In this document: piece by piece, positions 15,301 through 23,106 of the stretch | Position numbering within the stretch: position 1 is the stretch's first letter | Layout of the letters: each line of letters starts with the position of its first letter | Origin: Euryarchaeota archaeon ADurb.BinA087 | Lineage (GTDB): Archaea; Halobacteriota; Methanomicrobia; Methanomicrobiales; Methanospirillaceae | Assembly: GCA_002068435.1 (NCBI GenBank) | Contig: MVZQ01000008.1 | Span: forward strand, 1 to 35,391 | Reading direction: 5' to 3' | Length of the DNA stretch: 35,391 nt | Translations under genes and position numbers: made by a program | Notes under the pieces: model-generated | The model's database searches: none | What the model saw: the letters and a program-made list of their open reading frames with translations, nothing else | Told to the model about the DNA's origin: nothing

Positions 15301-15477
15301 CTCCCCGGGACCTGTGACCCTGCCCGGATGGAACGGCTCACTACTCCGTATTGTGTATGCACCATCTGCGAGCTCGATGCGGCTATCTATATCGACCGGA
15401 GTACCGGGACGAAACTCTGCGAGGCCTGCTACCAGCGTTTCAGCAGGTCACCAGGACATGGGGAGGTGAGCGGGTGA
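12385..15477 (+). CDS. Primase-polymerase (AEP) fused to a P-loop ATPase with C-terminal zinc fingers
   Basis: Replication protein of 1030 aa. Residues about 90-220 carry archaeo-eukaryotic primase motifs: FPIDID with Asp100/Asp102, SGNGAH at 143-148 and the RTIDTANHNAARIWKLYGT stretch. A Cys/His segment (ECPFSGAH...GCQHTSC, about 290-315) follows. The second half has Walker A GESGKGKS at 444-451 and Walker B VIVLDD (Asp491/492), as in AEP-linked helicase-like ATPases, then a winged-helix-like region. About 810-880 is an AT-rich, Asn/Asp-rich linker, and the end holds several CxxC pairs (CRLC, CQIC, CTICELD, CEAC). It would prime or copy the DNA of a plasmid or virus. ATG at 12385, GGAGG 9 bases before, overlapping the upstream stop. 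Confidence 0.88.
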   Translation: MTEAILQALRVLTAPGQVVEVRAITDDGIVSGYFDDPAQLAGSVDAMDTVPAIQGIYVTLNEVNPALLSRRANRVKQRLGKKDATTADPDIHRRRWFPIDIDPTRPSGVSSTDEEHQAAIDTAERIASHLGRLGWPAPIVADSGNGAHLLYRIDLPNDDRSRDLVRKCLEVLATLFDDPTRTIDTANHNAARIWKLYGTMSRKGDHTPDQPHRRSRLLSVPDQVSVVPTQLLDALARTLPDAPPPGKKHGHAIDLSTWLRDHGIGIAREKPYGGGTLYVLEECPFSGAHRDGAFAIQFGNGAIHAGCQHTSCGGGSQRWKELREKYEGKRAGRAPSQGKTRKTGPGSRDDQGGDRHTSPEETPADEPFPEQTLWKETPHSLTQDDLPGRTRALEILQHGDPKQAMLEAFTHDHVGDTAVAECLILSLASRFVANTNGLHVSVTGESGKGKSHAFSTLLRQVPPRFRLEGAMSNKALFYLEDLQAGSVIVLDDRALSEEMAEILKGVTTSFRTPFLYRTVSKDRKAQVCTIPERCVWWVAKVEGAGDDQVFNRMLTCWIDDSEEQDARVLARILAREGTVPDTTEEERAEVIACQAMWDLIGQHQFHVVIPFAGKIRFTTAGNRRNPEMLLDLVKAHCVLCYQQRHQYRSGSLTCLEATREDFAKAAGLYQLLNGIAGGQETKLTRRESDLIEAIQNLGHREFTIPELQKATGWSNGNLHKYLHGHITRGKAYAGLMEKCPAVAYTDRTVVTEEQDCLSMRRRTNAYTFDPDLYQCWRGNGKVWLDEDPDHPSKNFSPTSPQVEGSDTDFKSPDLENNEFNNNKYVLSTDHFNKNKDTQASDDEGVSVSSCVTDPEAIEVKNTNPPDNEGNTKQNPYINPIFPQIPLQQKKVSEGSRSFAPCHPDFRINPLDYKPLEIPDHSFCRLCGNAWTHYVEKLTVERKSRPKDQWQPCQICKHCYARAKKRAQQTATILPGTCDPARMERLTTPYCVCTICELDAAIYIDRSTGTKLCEACYQRFSRSPGHGEVSG

Positions 15478-15536
15478 CCTGGACCATACCTGTATCCCCC
15501 GAGCACGGCCGGGTGAGTGGATGACCTGGACGATCA
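15466..15536 (+). repeat. 47-bp tandem duplication of a gene junction
   Basis: GTGAGCGGGTGACCTGGACC at 15466 recurs as GTGAGTGGATGACCTGGACG at 15513. The first copy carries the primase stop overlapping a GTG; the second carries the stop of a 16-codon frame (15474-15524, MTWTIPVSPEHGRVSG) overlapping the ATG of the next gene. Both start peptides read MTWTI. The duplication thus inserted a mini frame between primase and partner while keeping the coupling. Confidence 0.7.
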
Positions 15537-15868
15537 CAGAGCATATCGAGTCTCCGTTCGAGAAAGTCGGCAGGCTGTATATCGAGGGGGAAGACCTGGT
15601 GATCCGGTCCGACCTGGACCACCGGGGATTTTCCATCCCCCTTTCGGATATCCCGGCAGTACTGGATGGAGATACCGAACTGATCTTTTTGCTGGACGGT
15701 AAAACAGAGGCCGGGACCGTCCGGCTCTCCACCTCGGGAAGAGCGATGAACTTTGCTATCGAGCCGTTCTTCTATACCACGCCGCTGCTGGCGATACAAA
15801 GAGTGCTTGCCGGTGAGCAGCGGAAGGCACCGCTGTTCGTCGGGAGGGAGGTGATGGAAGGGGGGTGA
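15521..15868 (+). CDS. Small protein coupled to the primase gene (unrecognised, 115 aa)
   Basis: ATG at 15521, 4 bases after GGGTGAG, overlapping the stop of the duplicated mini frame. The product is beta-rich with alternating hydrophobics (RLYIEGEDLVIRSDLDHRG, FSIPLSDIPAVLDG, LIFLLDGK) and no membrane segment or Cys. I do not recognise a family; the look is of a compact beta-barrel or PH-like accessory protein. As the last gene of the primase chain it probably belongs to the same element. Confidence 0.7.
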   Translation: MTWTITEHIESPFEKVGRLYIEGEDLVIRSDLDHRGFSIPLSDIPAVLDGDTELIFLLDGKTEAGTVRLSTSGRAMNFAIEPFFYTTPLLAIQRVLAGEQRKAPLFVGREVMEGG

Positions 15869-16211
15869 ATGAATAAGTAAAAATCCAACCTTCATGTCAT
15901 AATTCAGCAACCTTAGCCTCCTCGCCAAGAACCTCGAAGTTCCGAGTTCTATCATAAATTCGTGCTGCATCCGAAACAAAAGGGACCAAAAAATCGGGTA
16001 GAGTAACACAATGAGATTTACAAGGAAGTCCATAGCACCCTTTGGAATAAATTTCACAACATTGATTACCTCTAAGAATAATCCCTTTTTTATTTGGGGG
16101 GAAATTCGGACATTTATCGATTTATTTTCGCAAACCGAGAAGCTTCTCCGGTTCATCATCTTTCACGGAGTTTACCAAAGTTGGTTGTAAACAATAGAAT
16201 GAGGTTATACT
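15869..16211. other. AT-rich intergenic region between the replication module and the giant protein
   Basis: No gene is supportable; a minus-strand open frame here merely runs on from the antisense of the previous gene. The base composition drops clearly relative to 15868. It contains the palindrome at 16170-16192 and, at 15907-15920, a 14-base stretch matching 11086-11099 at 12 positions. Confidence 0.5.
16170..16192 (+). promoter_or_regulatory. Palindromic site before the 2260-residue protein gene
   Basis: GTTTAC (16170-16175) and GTAAAC (16187-16192) enclose ACCAA/TTGGT (16174-16178 / 16181-16185), forming an almost continuous palindrome 20 bases before the ATG at 16212. Its place between probable promoter and start suggests a repressor site or a leader hairpin. 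Confidence 0.5.
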
Positions 16212-19200
16212 ATGAAATTTTTCGAAAAAAAGCCTATTAAATGCTTGAAAAGTACGTTTTTGATCCTGCTTGTGTTCATTGCAATGGGAATCTTTACCGG
16301 GATAGTAACTGCCGAATCAATGATGTTCCGTGCAAACCCGGAACATACAGGAGTCTATTCCGACGGAGGCACACTACCAACAAACACCCTGAAATGGAGC
16401 TTCCAGACAGGGGGGAATGTATTTTCAAGTCCAGCAATCATTGACGGAATCGTTTATTTTGGGAGCGCAGATGACAATGTCTATGCGGTAGCTGCAGAAA
16501 ATGGAACTCTCGTATGGAAATACACGACCGGGGGCGATGTTTCTTCGAGCCCGGCAGTATCAGACGGTATTGTCTACATCGGAAGTGATGATAAAAAAAT
16601 ATACGCATTGGACTCCAGCACCGGTGCCGTAGTCTGGAGCGCAAATGCGGGAAGTAATGGATGGGTCAAATCCAGCCCAACTGTTGTTGATGGTAATGTC
16701 TATGTGGGAATGTATGGAGGGAGCTTGTATTATCGGATTTGTGCTTTTAATTCGACAATGGGAACCCCTCTATGGAATTATACAAGCGGGGGGAATATCG
16801 ACTCCAGCCCAGCAGTCGCCAATGGGATCCTGTATATGGGATGTGGAGACAATAAGGTCTACGCCCTCAATGCAACTACCGGCACTCTTCTCTGGGATTA
16901 TATCACTGATGGTAGGATATTATCAAGTCCAGCAGTGGCAGAAGATAAAGTCTATGTAGGAACCAGCGGGATTACCGGTCTGAGTGGAAAGATATATGCT
17001 CTGGATTCGAGTACTGGTGAGCGTGTATGGAACTATGATATCGGTGACTCAGTCCTCGCAAGCCCTGCAGTAGCTAATGGAATTGTCTACATCGGAAGTA
17101 ACAACCACAATGTTTATGCACTCGATGCCGACACCGGCGAACTGGTATGGAGCTACACAACGACAGGTCGCGTTTCTTCCTCTCCCGCGGTATCGAACAA
17201 TACCGTTTATATTGGGACAAGCGATGGGAAATTATATGCATTTGATGCCAGGACTGGTGCTCATACGTGGCATTGCCTGATCGGCATTTCTTCCAGCCCT
17301 GTGATCACAGACGGAATAGTGTATATCGGAAGTACTGATGGCAAGCTTTACGCATTAGGAGGCCCTGAAACACCCTCAACTGGACCGGTGCACAACAGCA
17401 ACTTGGGGACGAATTATGCTAATATCAGTCTGGCAATCAAGGATGCAGAACTCAATGATACTATCCTTATTGATAGCGGGACCTACAACGATTTTGTTAA
17501 CATCGACAAACCGCTGAACCTGATAGGGCAGGATACCGGTGCCGGATTCCCTGTAATTGACGCTGCATCCGGCTCGACTGGAGTAAGACTCGCTGCAGAC
17601 AGAGTCACCGTAAAAAACATCATCGTGCAGAATAGCAACGGAGCAAGCAATGATGCAGGAATCCTGATAAGTTCCGATTATAACACTATTGAAGATTGTG
17701 TTGTCCTGGATAGTGGGAATGGAATATTAATTGCATCAGGCTCATCGGACATTCCCGTTGATAACACAATCAAGAACTGCACAATATCCAGAAATGGTTA
17801 TGGAATGTTCCTTTTAGGCGATAATACCACCCTTATCAACAATTCAATAACGGAAAACTACGCTACAGGCCTTCTCATATACGAATCAAAAAGCACATTG
17901 AGAGATAACAAGATATTTTCAAACTATAATCCAGATGATGATTATGGATACAACTTCGATATTGCCAACCTATATGATCCGGATCTAGACATTGATATTG
18001 ATACTTCAAATCTTGTCGAAGGCAGACCCATTTACTTCCTGAAGGATGTTCATGATCTCGTCATTGATTCAGATGACAATCCCGGAGCTTTGTACTGCCT
18101 TAATGGGGATTATGTGACGATAAAAGACCTGAATATCAATAGAAATCTCGTGAATATATACCTCTGGAACACCACCAACATCACAATTGAAGACAGCATC
18201 GCGAACAAAGGAGGTTACGGACTTCAAATTCAACAATGTGAAAATGTTACTATTCGGAATGTAACCTCACTCGGGAATGAGTGGAGAGGGCTTGAGTCCT
18301 CTGATTCACCCGATGTATCGGTAGAAAATAGTACAATCAGGGACCTCTACCTCGTAGGTTGTGATGGGGCAATTCTGCGGAATAATACTTTTACTGACAA
18401 CCCCGATCTCGATGCCAGCAATGATGAAACCCAGGGAGTCTTTATAACCGAATCTCATGATACGATTGTAATCGGTAACAGTATATCCTACAACAGAGCA
18501 GTTGGCCTTGATTTTTCGAATAGCGATGGAATCATTGCCGAAAATCACATTTTTGATAACAGGGGGGCTGGGATCTTAAGTTACGGGGGGGAATACAATG
18601 GCGAAGTAATCATCAGCAACAACCTCATTGAAAACAACGATTACGGGATTCAGCTGGAAGAATGCGATGAGAACAGGATCGAGAACAATTCCATCCTCAA
18701 TAGCGAATATGCCGGATTATCGATCTCTACCGATTATCAAAACATTTTCGTGAACAATTATCTGAGCAATTACCAAAATATTGAAATAATCTCAGAAAAT
18801 CCCCAGATAACCTGGAATGTCGATCCTACTCCTGGTCCGAATATCGTCAGTGGACCTTCAATTGGAGGGAACTACTGGGGGAGTGCCGATGAATCCGGCT
18901 TTTCCGACACCGCCGAGGATTCAGATGGAGACGGATTTGCAGACAACCCCTATGAAATCGATTCCGAGAACGTGGATAATTACCCCTTAGTTATGTTCTC
19001 GGAGCCTCCCGCTCCCGAAGCACTGACCGCCGAGTTCGCGATTCACGTCATGCCGGTATCCTCGTATCCGGCATATACGGTCCAATATACGGATCAGTCA
19101 CTCGACCCCGACGATTCAATAACCTCATGGGCCTGGGACTTCGGGGATGGCGGGACCTCAAGTGACCAGAATCCGGTTTATCAGTATGAATCACCCGGTT

Positions 19201-22200
19201 CGTATTCTGTGACACTCGAGGTTACCAATTCAAGCGGTATCTCTGACTCAATTCAACGGGCAGTTCAGATAACGGATTACATCCAGGTTACCGATGATGA
19301 GGTATACCAGAGGAACCCCGCGATTGATGGAGATCTGATTGTCTGGGATAGTGATTATAACAATCTTGAGTCCAACAGCATCTCCCTTTACCGCATTTCA
19401 GAAGATTCGACAACCCAAATATCCTCTCCGGAAAGCAAACCCTTTATTCCAGATATTTCCGGCGACAAGGTTGTATGGATAGACAGCCGGAATATGGATA
19501 CGACCCATTTGGATATCTACCTCTATTCGATAACATCCGAAGAGGAGATTGGAATCTGCACAGAATATGGTGAGCAGAGTATACCAATTATCTCTGGTGA
19601 CTATGTCTGCTGGGGCTTCCACGACTATCCAATCGATGAATTGTATTTACACCAGATATCAACTCAGGAAACAATCCAGATAACCGGAACAATACCCTGG
19701 TGGGAGTCACCGTTCGCGATTGATGGCGATTACGTGGTTTATCTTGATAATGCGGATGGAGATGCAGATCTGTATCTCTATACCATTTCAACGGGAATAT
19801 CGACTCCTATCCGGACAGGAATAGGAGATCACTGGAGACCGGAAATCTCAGGGGATCGGGTTGTATTTGAGTTCAATGAAGATATTTACTTATATAACAT
19901 CACGACTGCCGAAACATCAATTATCTGTAACACTCCTGAATATCAGAGATATCCCCACATCGATGGGGATACAATTGTATGGTTTGACGGGCGGAATTCT
20001 GCATCGAATGCGGTCTATAGCTACGACCTCCCCACACAGACTGAAACAGTCCTCTTCAATGATGATTCCACGCGATTGGATCTCGATCTCTCGGCCAACA
20101 CCATAGCCTGGAGCCAGTATGACGGCACCGATTGGGAAGTTTGCTACTACCAGTTCGGGGAAGAACTGTCAGAAAACCAGCCACCGGTTGTAGATTTCAC
20201 CTACTCCCCCGAGTCCCCACTGCTCTATGATACTATTCAGTTTACTGATGCCTCGACCGATACGGACGGCTCCATCGTCGCCTGGGAGTGGAACATAGCC
20301 ACAACTTACGAAGGAACGATAACATTTACCGACAGAGATATCGAGTATCAGTTCATGGCTCCCGGACCTCAAACGGTAACGCTTACCGTAACAGACAACC
20401 AGGGAATGACTTCGCAATCGGAAGTGGAGATCTCTGTTACCAGCGATGCCAGTTTGTCAACAGCAGACTTCTTTACGATTCCTTTGTATCCAGAAGTCAA
20501 TGATGAAGTCCGGTGCAAGATGAATAACACCATCGCCTTTGCAGAATACGGTGAGATTATCGAAAGGTGTTCATGGCAGGTTGATGACATCAACGGTAAT
20601 CCTCTGGAGTATTCTGAAGATTTCGACCCAATATTTTATTTCGAACCGGCAGGGGATTACCTTGTCACACTCACGATCTGGGATTATTGGGCAGCTAGCG
20701 AGTTCACTCCACCAGCTACCATAACAAAGACAATCCATGTTTATGAAGTTGGATCGCAACCTGTTGCCGATTTCAGTGCCGATGTCACCTCTGGGATCGC
20801 CCCTCTCCAGGTCAGATTCTTTGACGGTTCCCATGGTTCGACAACTGACTGGGAGTGGAACTTCGGTGACGGTTCGCCAAACTTATCGGGTCGTTTCCCT
20901 GTCCATGCCTACACAGAACCAGGAACTTACACCGTATCCCTGACAGTGACAAGGGATGAGGGTACCTATACCACTACGAAGGAAAATTACATCAGGGTGT
21001 GGACCGAATTCCCGGTGAACGAGTCTCCCTACGTCGACTGGGACTATGAATTCCCATCAATGATATTCAGTGGGTATCCCACTCCTGGAGAGACGATCGA
21101 TTTCTACGATGATTCCTGGGATGTTGAAGATGAGATTACCGATTGGGCCTGGGACTTTGGTGATGGAACCACCTCAACCCTGCAAAATCCCACCCACCAG
21201 TATGCAGTGTCGGGCACCTATGTGGTGAACCTCACCGTTACCGACAGCTATGGCTCGATTGGCTGGTACGAAGAGGAATTCATCGTGAACTACCCGCCGA
21301 GCGTTGAGTTCACCATGGACCCCACACCGCCGTTCATGGCAGGTGATACCATCACTTTTACCGGCACAATCAGCGACCTTGATGGGGACGAGATTCAGCA
21401 GAGCAGTTGGTTCATTGAGGGAGAGGAGACCAGCGAAGAGTTCCTTGTTGATGGCCCGCTCACCTACACCTTCCCCACACCGGGCCTCTATGTCGTTGTC
21501 CTGGAAGCCGTGGATTCAGTCGGCGGAGAGACATTTGTCATCTGGCCACTTGTCGTGAACGATCCTGCCATGACGACCTACTGTATGCTCGTTCCCGGAA
21601 TGACGGTGGCGGACCAGCAGTTGGCACTATCTACCAACATCACCAGTCAGTATCTTGTCAACGATGTCGTCACGATTGTCGATGATGATGTCATCGTCAG
21701 TATGAACGGCCTGACCACGACCATCCATACCGATGGACTCCAGGATGTGGACGGAAATGGAATATTGACCGGAACTGTGACATCCGGGACCATCACCAGT
21801 GATCCGCTGGTCTCTGAATCCCTTTCTCCCTCACCGGTGCAGGCATCGTTCACCGCGAACCTGGCCCCCGATTCGTTCCTTGGTGACTTTGTGAGCGCGG
21901 CTATTATCACCGCAAATCTGAACGATACTGCAAGTACCGATGTCCAGTCGGCGTACGAGCTTGCAGCAGTGAACGCATCGTTGGACATTGTCGACGTCGC
22001 GTATGCCTTCAACATCATCGGTGCCAGCATGCTGAACGGGATTGATGTTCTTAATGCCGAGATTGTGATGACCGCCCCAGCCAGCTGGGTTGATGTACAG
22101 GGCGGGCCAGAAGCAGTCAGGATATTCAGGTATTCCGAGTATGATGGTACAACAGAGATTCTGACACCGACCTGGAATCTCGATGCAGGGACCTACACCT

Positions 22201-22994
22201 TCACTGCGACATCACTTCACGGATTATCCGTATTCGGACTTGTGGGAGTACGCTCGCAGGCACCAGAGATGGGGAAAATTGTGGTCCCCATCGACCCGAT
22301 CTCGCTCGGATCTCCCGTTTCGGTGAGTGCCATGTTTACCGATTCCTCTGATGAGGAAACACACACCGCCCTCTGGAACTGGGGTGATGGAACAGACACG
22401 CTCGGAGTCGTTGATCAAACTACACGGACGGTGACCGGAACGCACACCTACTCAAGTTCCGGAATATACGTCATAACCTTAACCGTTACTGATACCGGGG
22501 AAAGCGCTTCATCCGTGATTGCAGACCAGTACATCGTTATCTACGACCCCTCCGGCGGCTTCGTAACCGGCGGCGGCTGGATCATGTCACCGGAAGGAGC
22601 ATACACTCCCGATCCCACAATGACCGGTAAGGCAACCTTCGGTTTCGTCTCGAAGTACAAGAAGGGAGCAACGGTCCCGACCGGGGAGACCGAGTTCCAG
22701 TTCAAGGCAGGGAACCTGAACTTCAGGTCCACCAGCTATGACTGGCTCGTCGTTGCCGGTGCAAAAGCAATGTACAAGGGGACGGGGACCATCAACAGTG
22801 CCGGTGAATACGGGTTCATGCTCACTGCAATCGATGGTGCAATCAAGGGCGGTGGAGGCACGGATAAGTTCCGGATCAAGATCTGGGAGAAGGCGACCGA
22901 AGCACTCGTGTATGATAACCAGCTGAATGCTCCGGATACGGACGAACCGACAACGGTTATCAGTGGCGGATCGATCGTGATCCACACCAAATAA
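16212..22994 (+). CDS. Giant secreted multi-domain surface protein (PQQ propeller, beta-helix, TolB-like propeller, PKD domains)
   Basis: Extracellular protein of 2260 aa. A signal peptide (FLILLVFIAMGIFTGIVTA) ends near residue 34. Residues 40-386 hold eight PQQ-type blades (SSPAVxDGIVYIGSxDxxxYALDxxTG); the last lacks its W-strand, which the N-terminal TLKWSFQTGG can supply, as in eight-bladed propellers. A NosD/PbH1-like beta-helix follows (about 391-925), then a PKD domain (936-1020), seven TolB-like blades (1023-1319), further PKD or PKD-like domains up to 1773, a region resembling the archaeal PGF-pre-PGF module (1787-2015), another PKD (WNWGDGTD), and a C-terminal GGGWIMSPEGAY domain resembling post-COAP-1. 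There is no membrane anchor or PGF-CTERM, so attachment is unknown. GAGGT lies 6 bases before the ATG. Likely role: adhesion or matrix. Confidence 0.9.
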   Translation: MKFFEKKPIKCLKSTFLILLVFIAMGIFTGIVTAESMMFRANPEHTGVYSDGGTLPTNTLKWSFQTGGNVFSSPAIIDGIVYFGSADDNVYAVAAENGTLVWKYTTGGDVSSSPAVSDGIVYIGSDDKKIYALDSSTGAVVWSANAGSNGWVKSSPTVVDGNVYVGMYGGSLYYRICAFNSTMGTPLWNYTSGGNIDSSPAVANGILYMGCGDNKVYALNATTGTLLWDYITDGRILSSPAVAEDKVYVGTSGITGLSGKIYALDSSTGERVWNYDIGDSVLASPAVANGIVYIGSNNHNVYALDADTGELVWSYTTTGRVSSSPAVSNNTVYIGTSDGKLYAFDARTGAHTWHCLIGISSSPVITDGIVYIGSTDGKLYALGGPETPSTGPVHNSNLGTNYANISLAIKDAELNDTILIDSGTYNDFVNIDKPLNLIGQDTGAGFPVIDAASGSTGVRLAADRVTVKNIIVQNSNGASNDAGILISSDYNTIEDCVVLDSGNGILIASGSSDIPVDNTIKNCTISRNGYGMFLLGDNTTLINNSITENYATGLLIYESKSTLRDNKIFSNYNPDDDYGYNFDIANLYDPDLDIDIDTSNLVEGRPIYFLKDVHDLVIDSDDNPGALYCLNGDYVTIKDLNINRNLVNIYLWNTTNITIEDSIANKGGYGLQIQQCENVTIRNVTSLGNEWRGLESSDSPDVSVENSTIRDLYLVGCDGAILRNNTFTDNPDLDASNDETQGVFITESHDTIVIGNSISYNRAVGLDFSNSDGIIAENHIFDNRGAGILSYGGEYNGEVIISNNLIENNDYGIQLEECDENRIENNSILNSEYAGLSISTDYQNIFVNNYLSNYQNIEIISENPQITWNVDPTPGPNIVSGPSIGGNYWGSADESGFSDTAEDSDGDGFADNPYEIDSENVDNYPLVMFSEPPAPEALTAEFAIHVMPVSSYPAYTVQYTDQSLDPDDSITSWAWDFGDGGTSSDQNPVYQYESPGSYSVTLEVTNSSGISDSIQRAVQITDYIQVTDDEVYQRNPAIDGDLIVWDSDYNNLESNSISLYRISEDSTTQISSPESKPFIPDISGDKVVWIDSRNMDTTHLDIYLYSITSEEEIGICTEYGEQSIPIISGDYVCWGFHDYPIDELYLHQISTQETIQITGTIPWWESPFAIDGDYVVYLDNADGDADLYLYTISTGISTPIRTGIGDHWRPEISGDRVVFEFNEDIYLYNITTAETSIICNTPEYQRYPHIDGDTIVWFDGRNSASNAVYSYDLPTQTETVLFNDDSTRLDLDLSANTIAWSQYDGTDWEVCYYQFGEELSENQPPVVDFTYSPESPLLYDTIQFTDASTDTDGSIVAWEWNIATTYEGTITFTDRDIEYQFMAPGPQTVTLTVTDNQGMTSQSEVEISVTSDASLSTADFFTIPLYPEVNDEVRCKMNNTIAFAEYGEIIERCSWQVDDINGNPLEYSEDFDPIFYFEPAGDYLVTLTIWDYWAASEFTPPATITKTIHVYEVGSQPVADFSADVTSGIAPLQVRFFDGSHGSTTDWEWNFGDGSPNLSGRFPVHAYTEPGTYTVSLTVTRDEGTYTTTKENYIRVWTEFPVNESPYVDWDYEFPSMIFSGYPTPGETIDFYDDSWDVEDEITDWAWDFGDGTTSTLQNPTHQYAVSGTYVVNLTVTDSYGSIGWYEEEFIVNYPPSVEFTMDPTPPFMAGDTITFTGTISDLDGDEIQQSSWFIEGEETSEEFLVDGPLTYTFPTPGLYVVVLEAVDSVGGETFVIWPLVVNDPAMTTYCMLVPGMTVADQQLALSTNITSQYLVNDVVTIVDDDVIVSMNGLTTTIHTDGLQDVDGNGILTGTVTSGTITSDPLVSESLSPSPVQASFTANLAPDSFLGDFVSAAIITANLNDTASTDVQSAYELAAVNASLDIVDVAYAFNIIGASMLNGIDVLNAEIVMTAPASWVDVQGGPEAVRIFRYSEYDGTTEILTPTWNLDAGTYTFTATSLHGLSVFGLVGVRSQAPEMGKIVVPIDPISLGSPVSVSAMFTDSSDEETHTALWNWGDGTDTLGVVDQTTRTVTGTHTYSSSGIYVITLTVTDTGESASSVIADQYIVIYDPSGGFVTGGGWIMSPEGAYTPDPTMTGKATFGFVSKYKKGATVPTGETEFQFKAGNLNFRSTSYDWLVVAGAKAMYKGTGTINSAGEYGFMLTAIDGAIKGGGGTDKFRIKIWEKATEALVYDNQLNAPDTDEPTTVISGGSIVIHTK

Positions 22995-22995
22995 T

Positions 22996-23034
22996 TTTTT
23001 ATTGCTCTGCCTGATTTTTTCCATCAGCGGAGGC
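22996..23034 (+). terminator. T-rich terminator between the two giant genes
   Basis: TTTTTTATT directly after the stop codon and a second T6 run flanked by CTGA/TCAG downstream. Together with the separate TATA box after it, this indicates that the two giant genes are transcribed independently. Confidence 0.45.
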
Positions 23035-23073
23035 TCCCTACCATCCGTTCTTTTACGGCCAACGAATTATCGA

Positions 23074-23083
23074 TTATATATAG
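23074..23083 (+). promoter_or_regulatory. TATA box of the 1388-residue protein gene
   Basis: TTATATATAG centred about 28 bases before the ATG at 23107. This spacing puts the transcription start at the start codon, so the message is probably leaderless. It also decides the start: a longer frame from 23002 would begin upstream of the promoter. Confidence 0.7.
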
Positions 23084-23106
23084 TATTACTCCTACACATC
23101 ACGCAT

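Noticed and set aside
15440-16159. 239-codon minus-strand frame
   Set aside because: Half is antisense to the small primase-linked gene; the rest crosses AT-rich non-coding DNA. No ribosome site or promoter.
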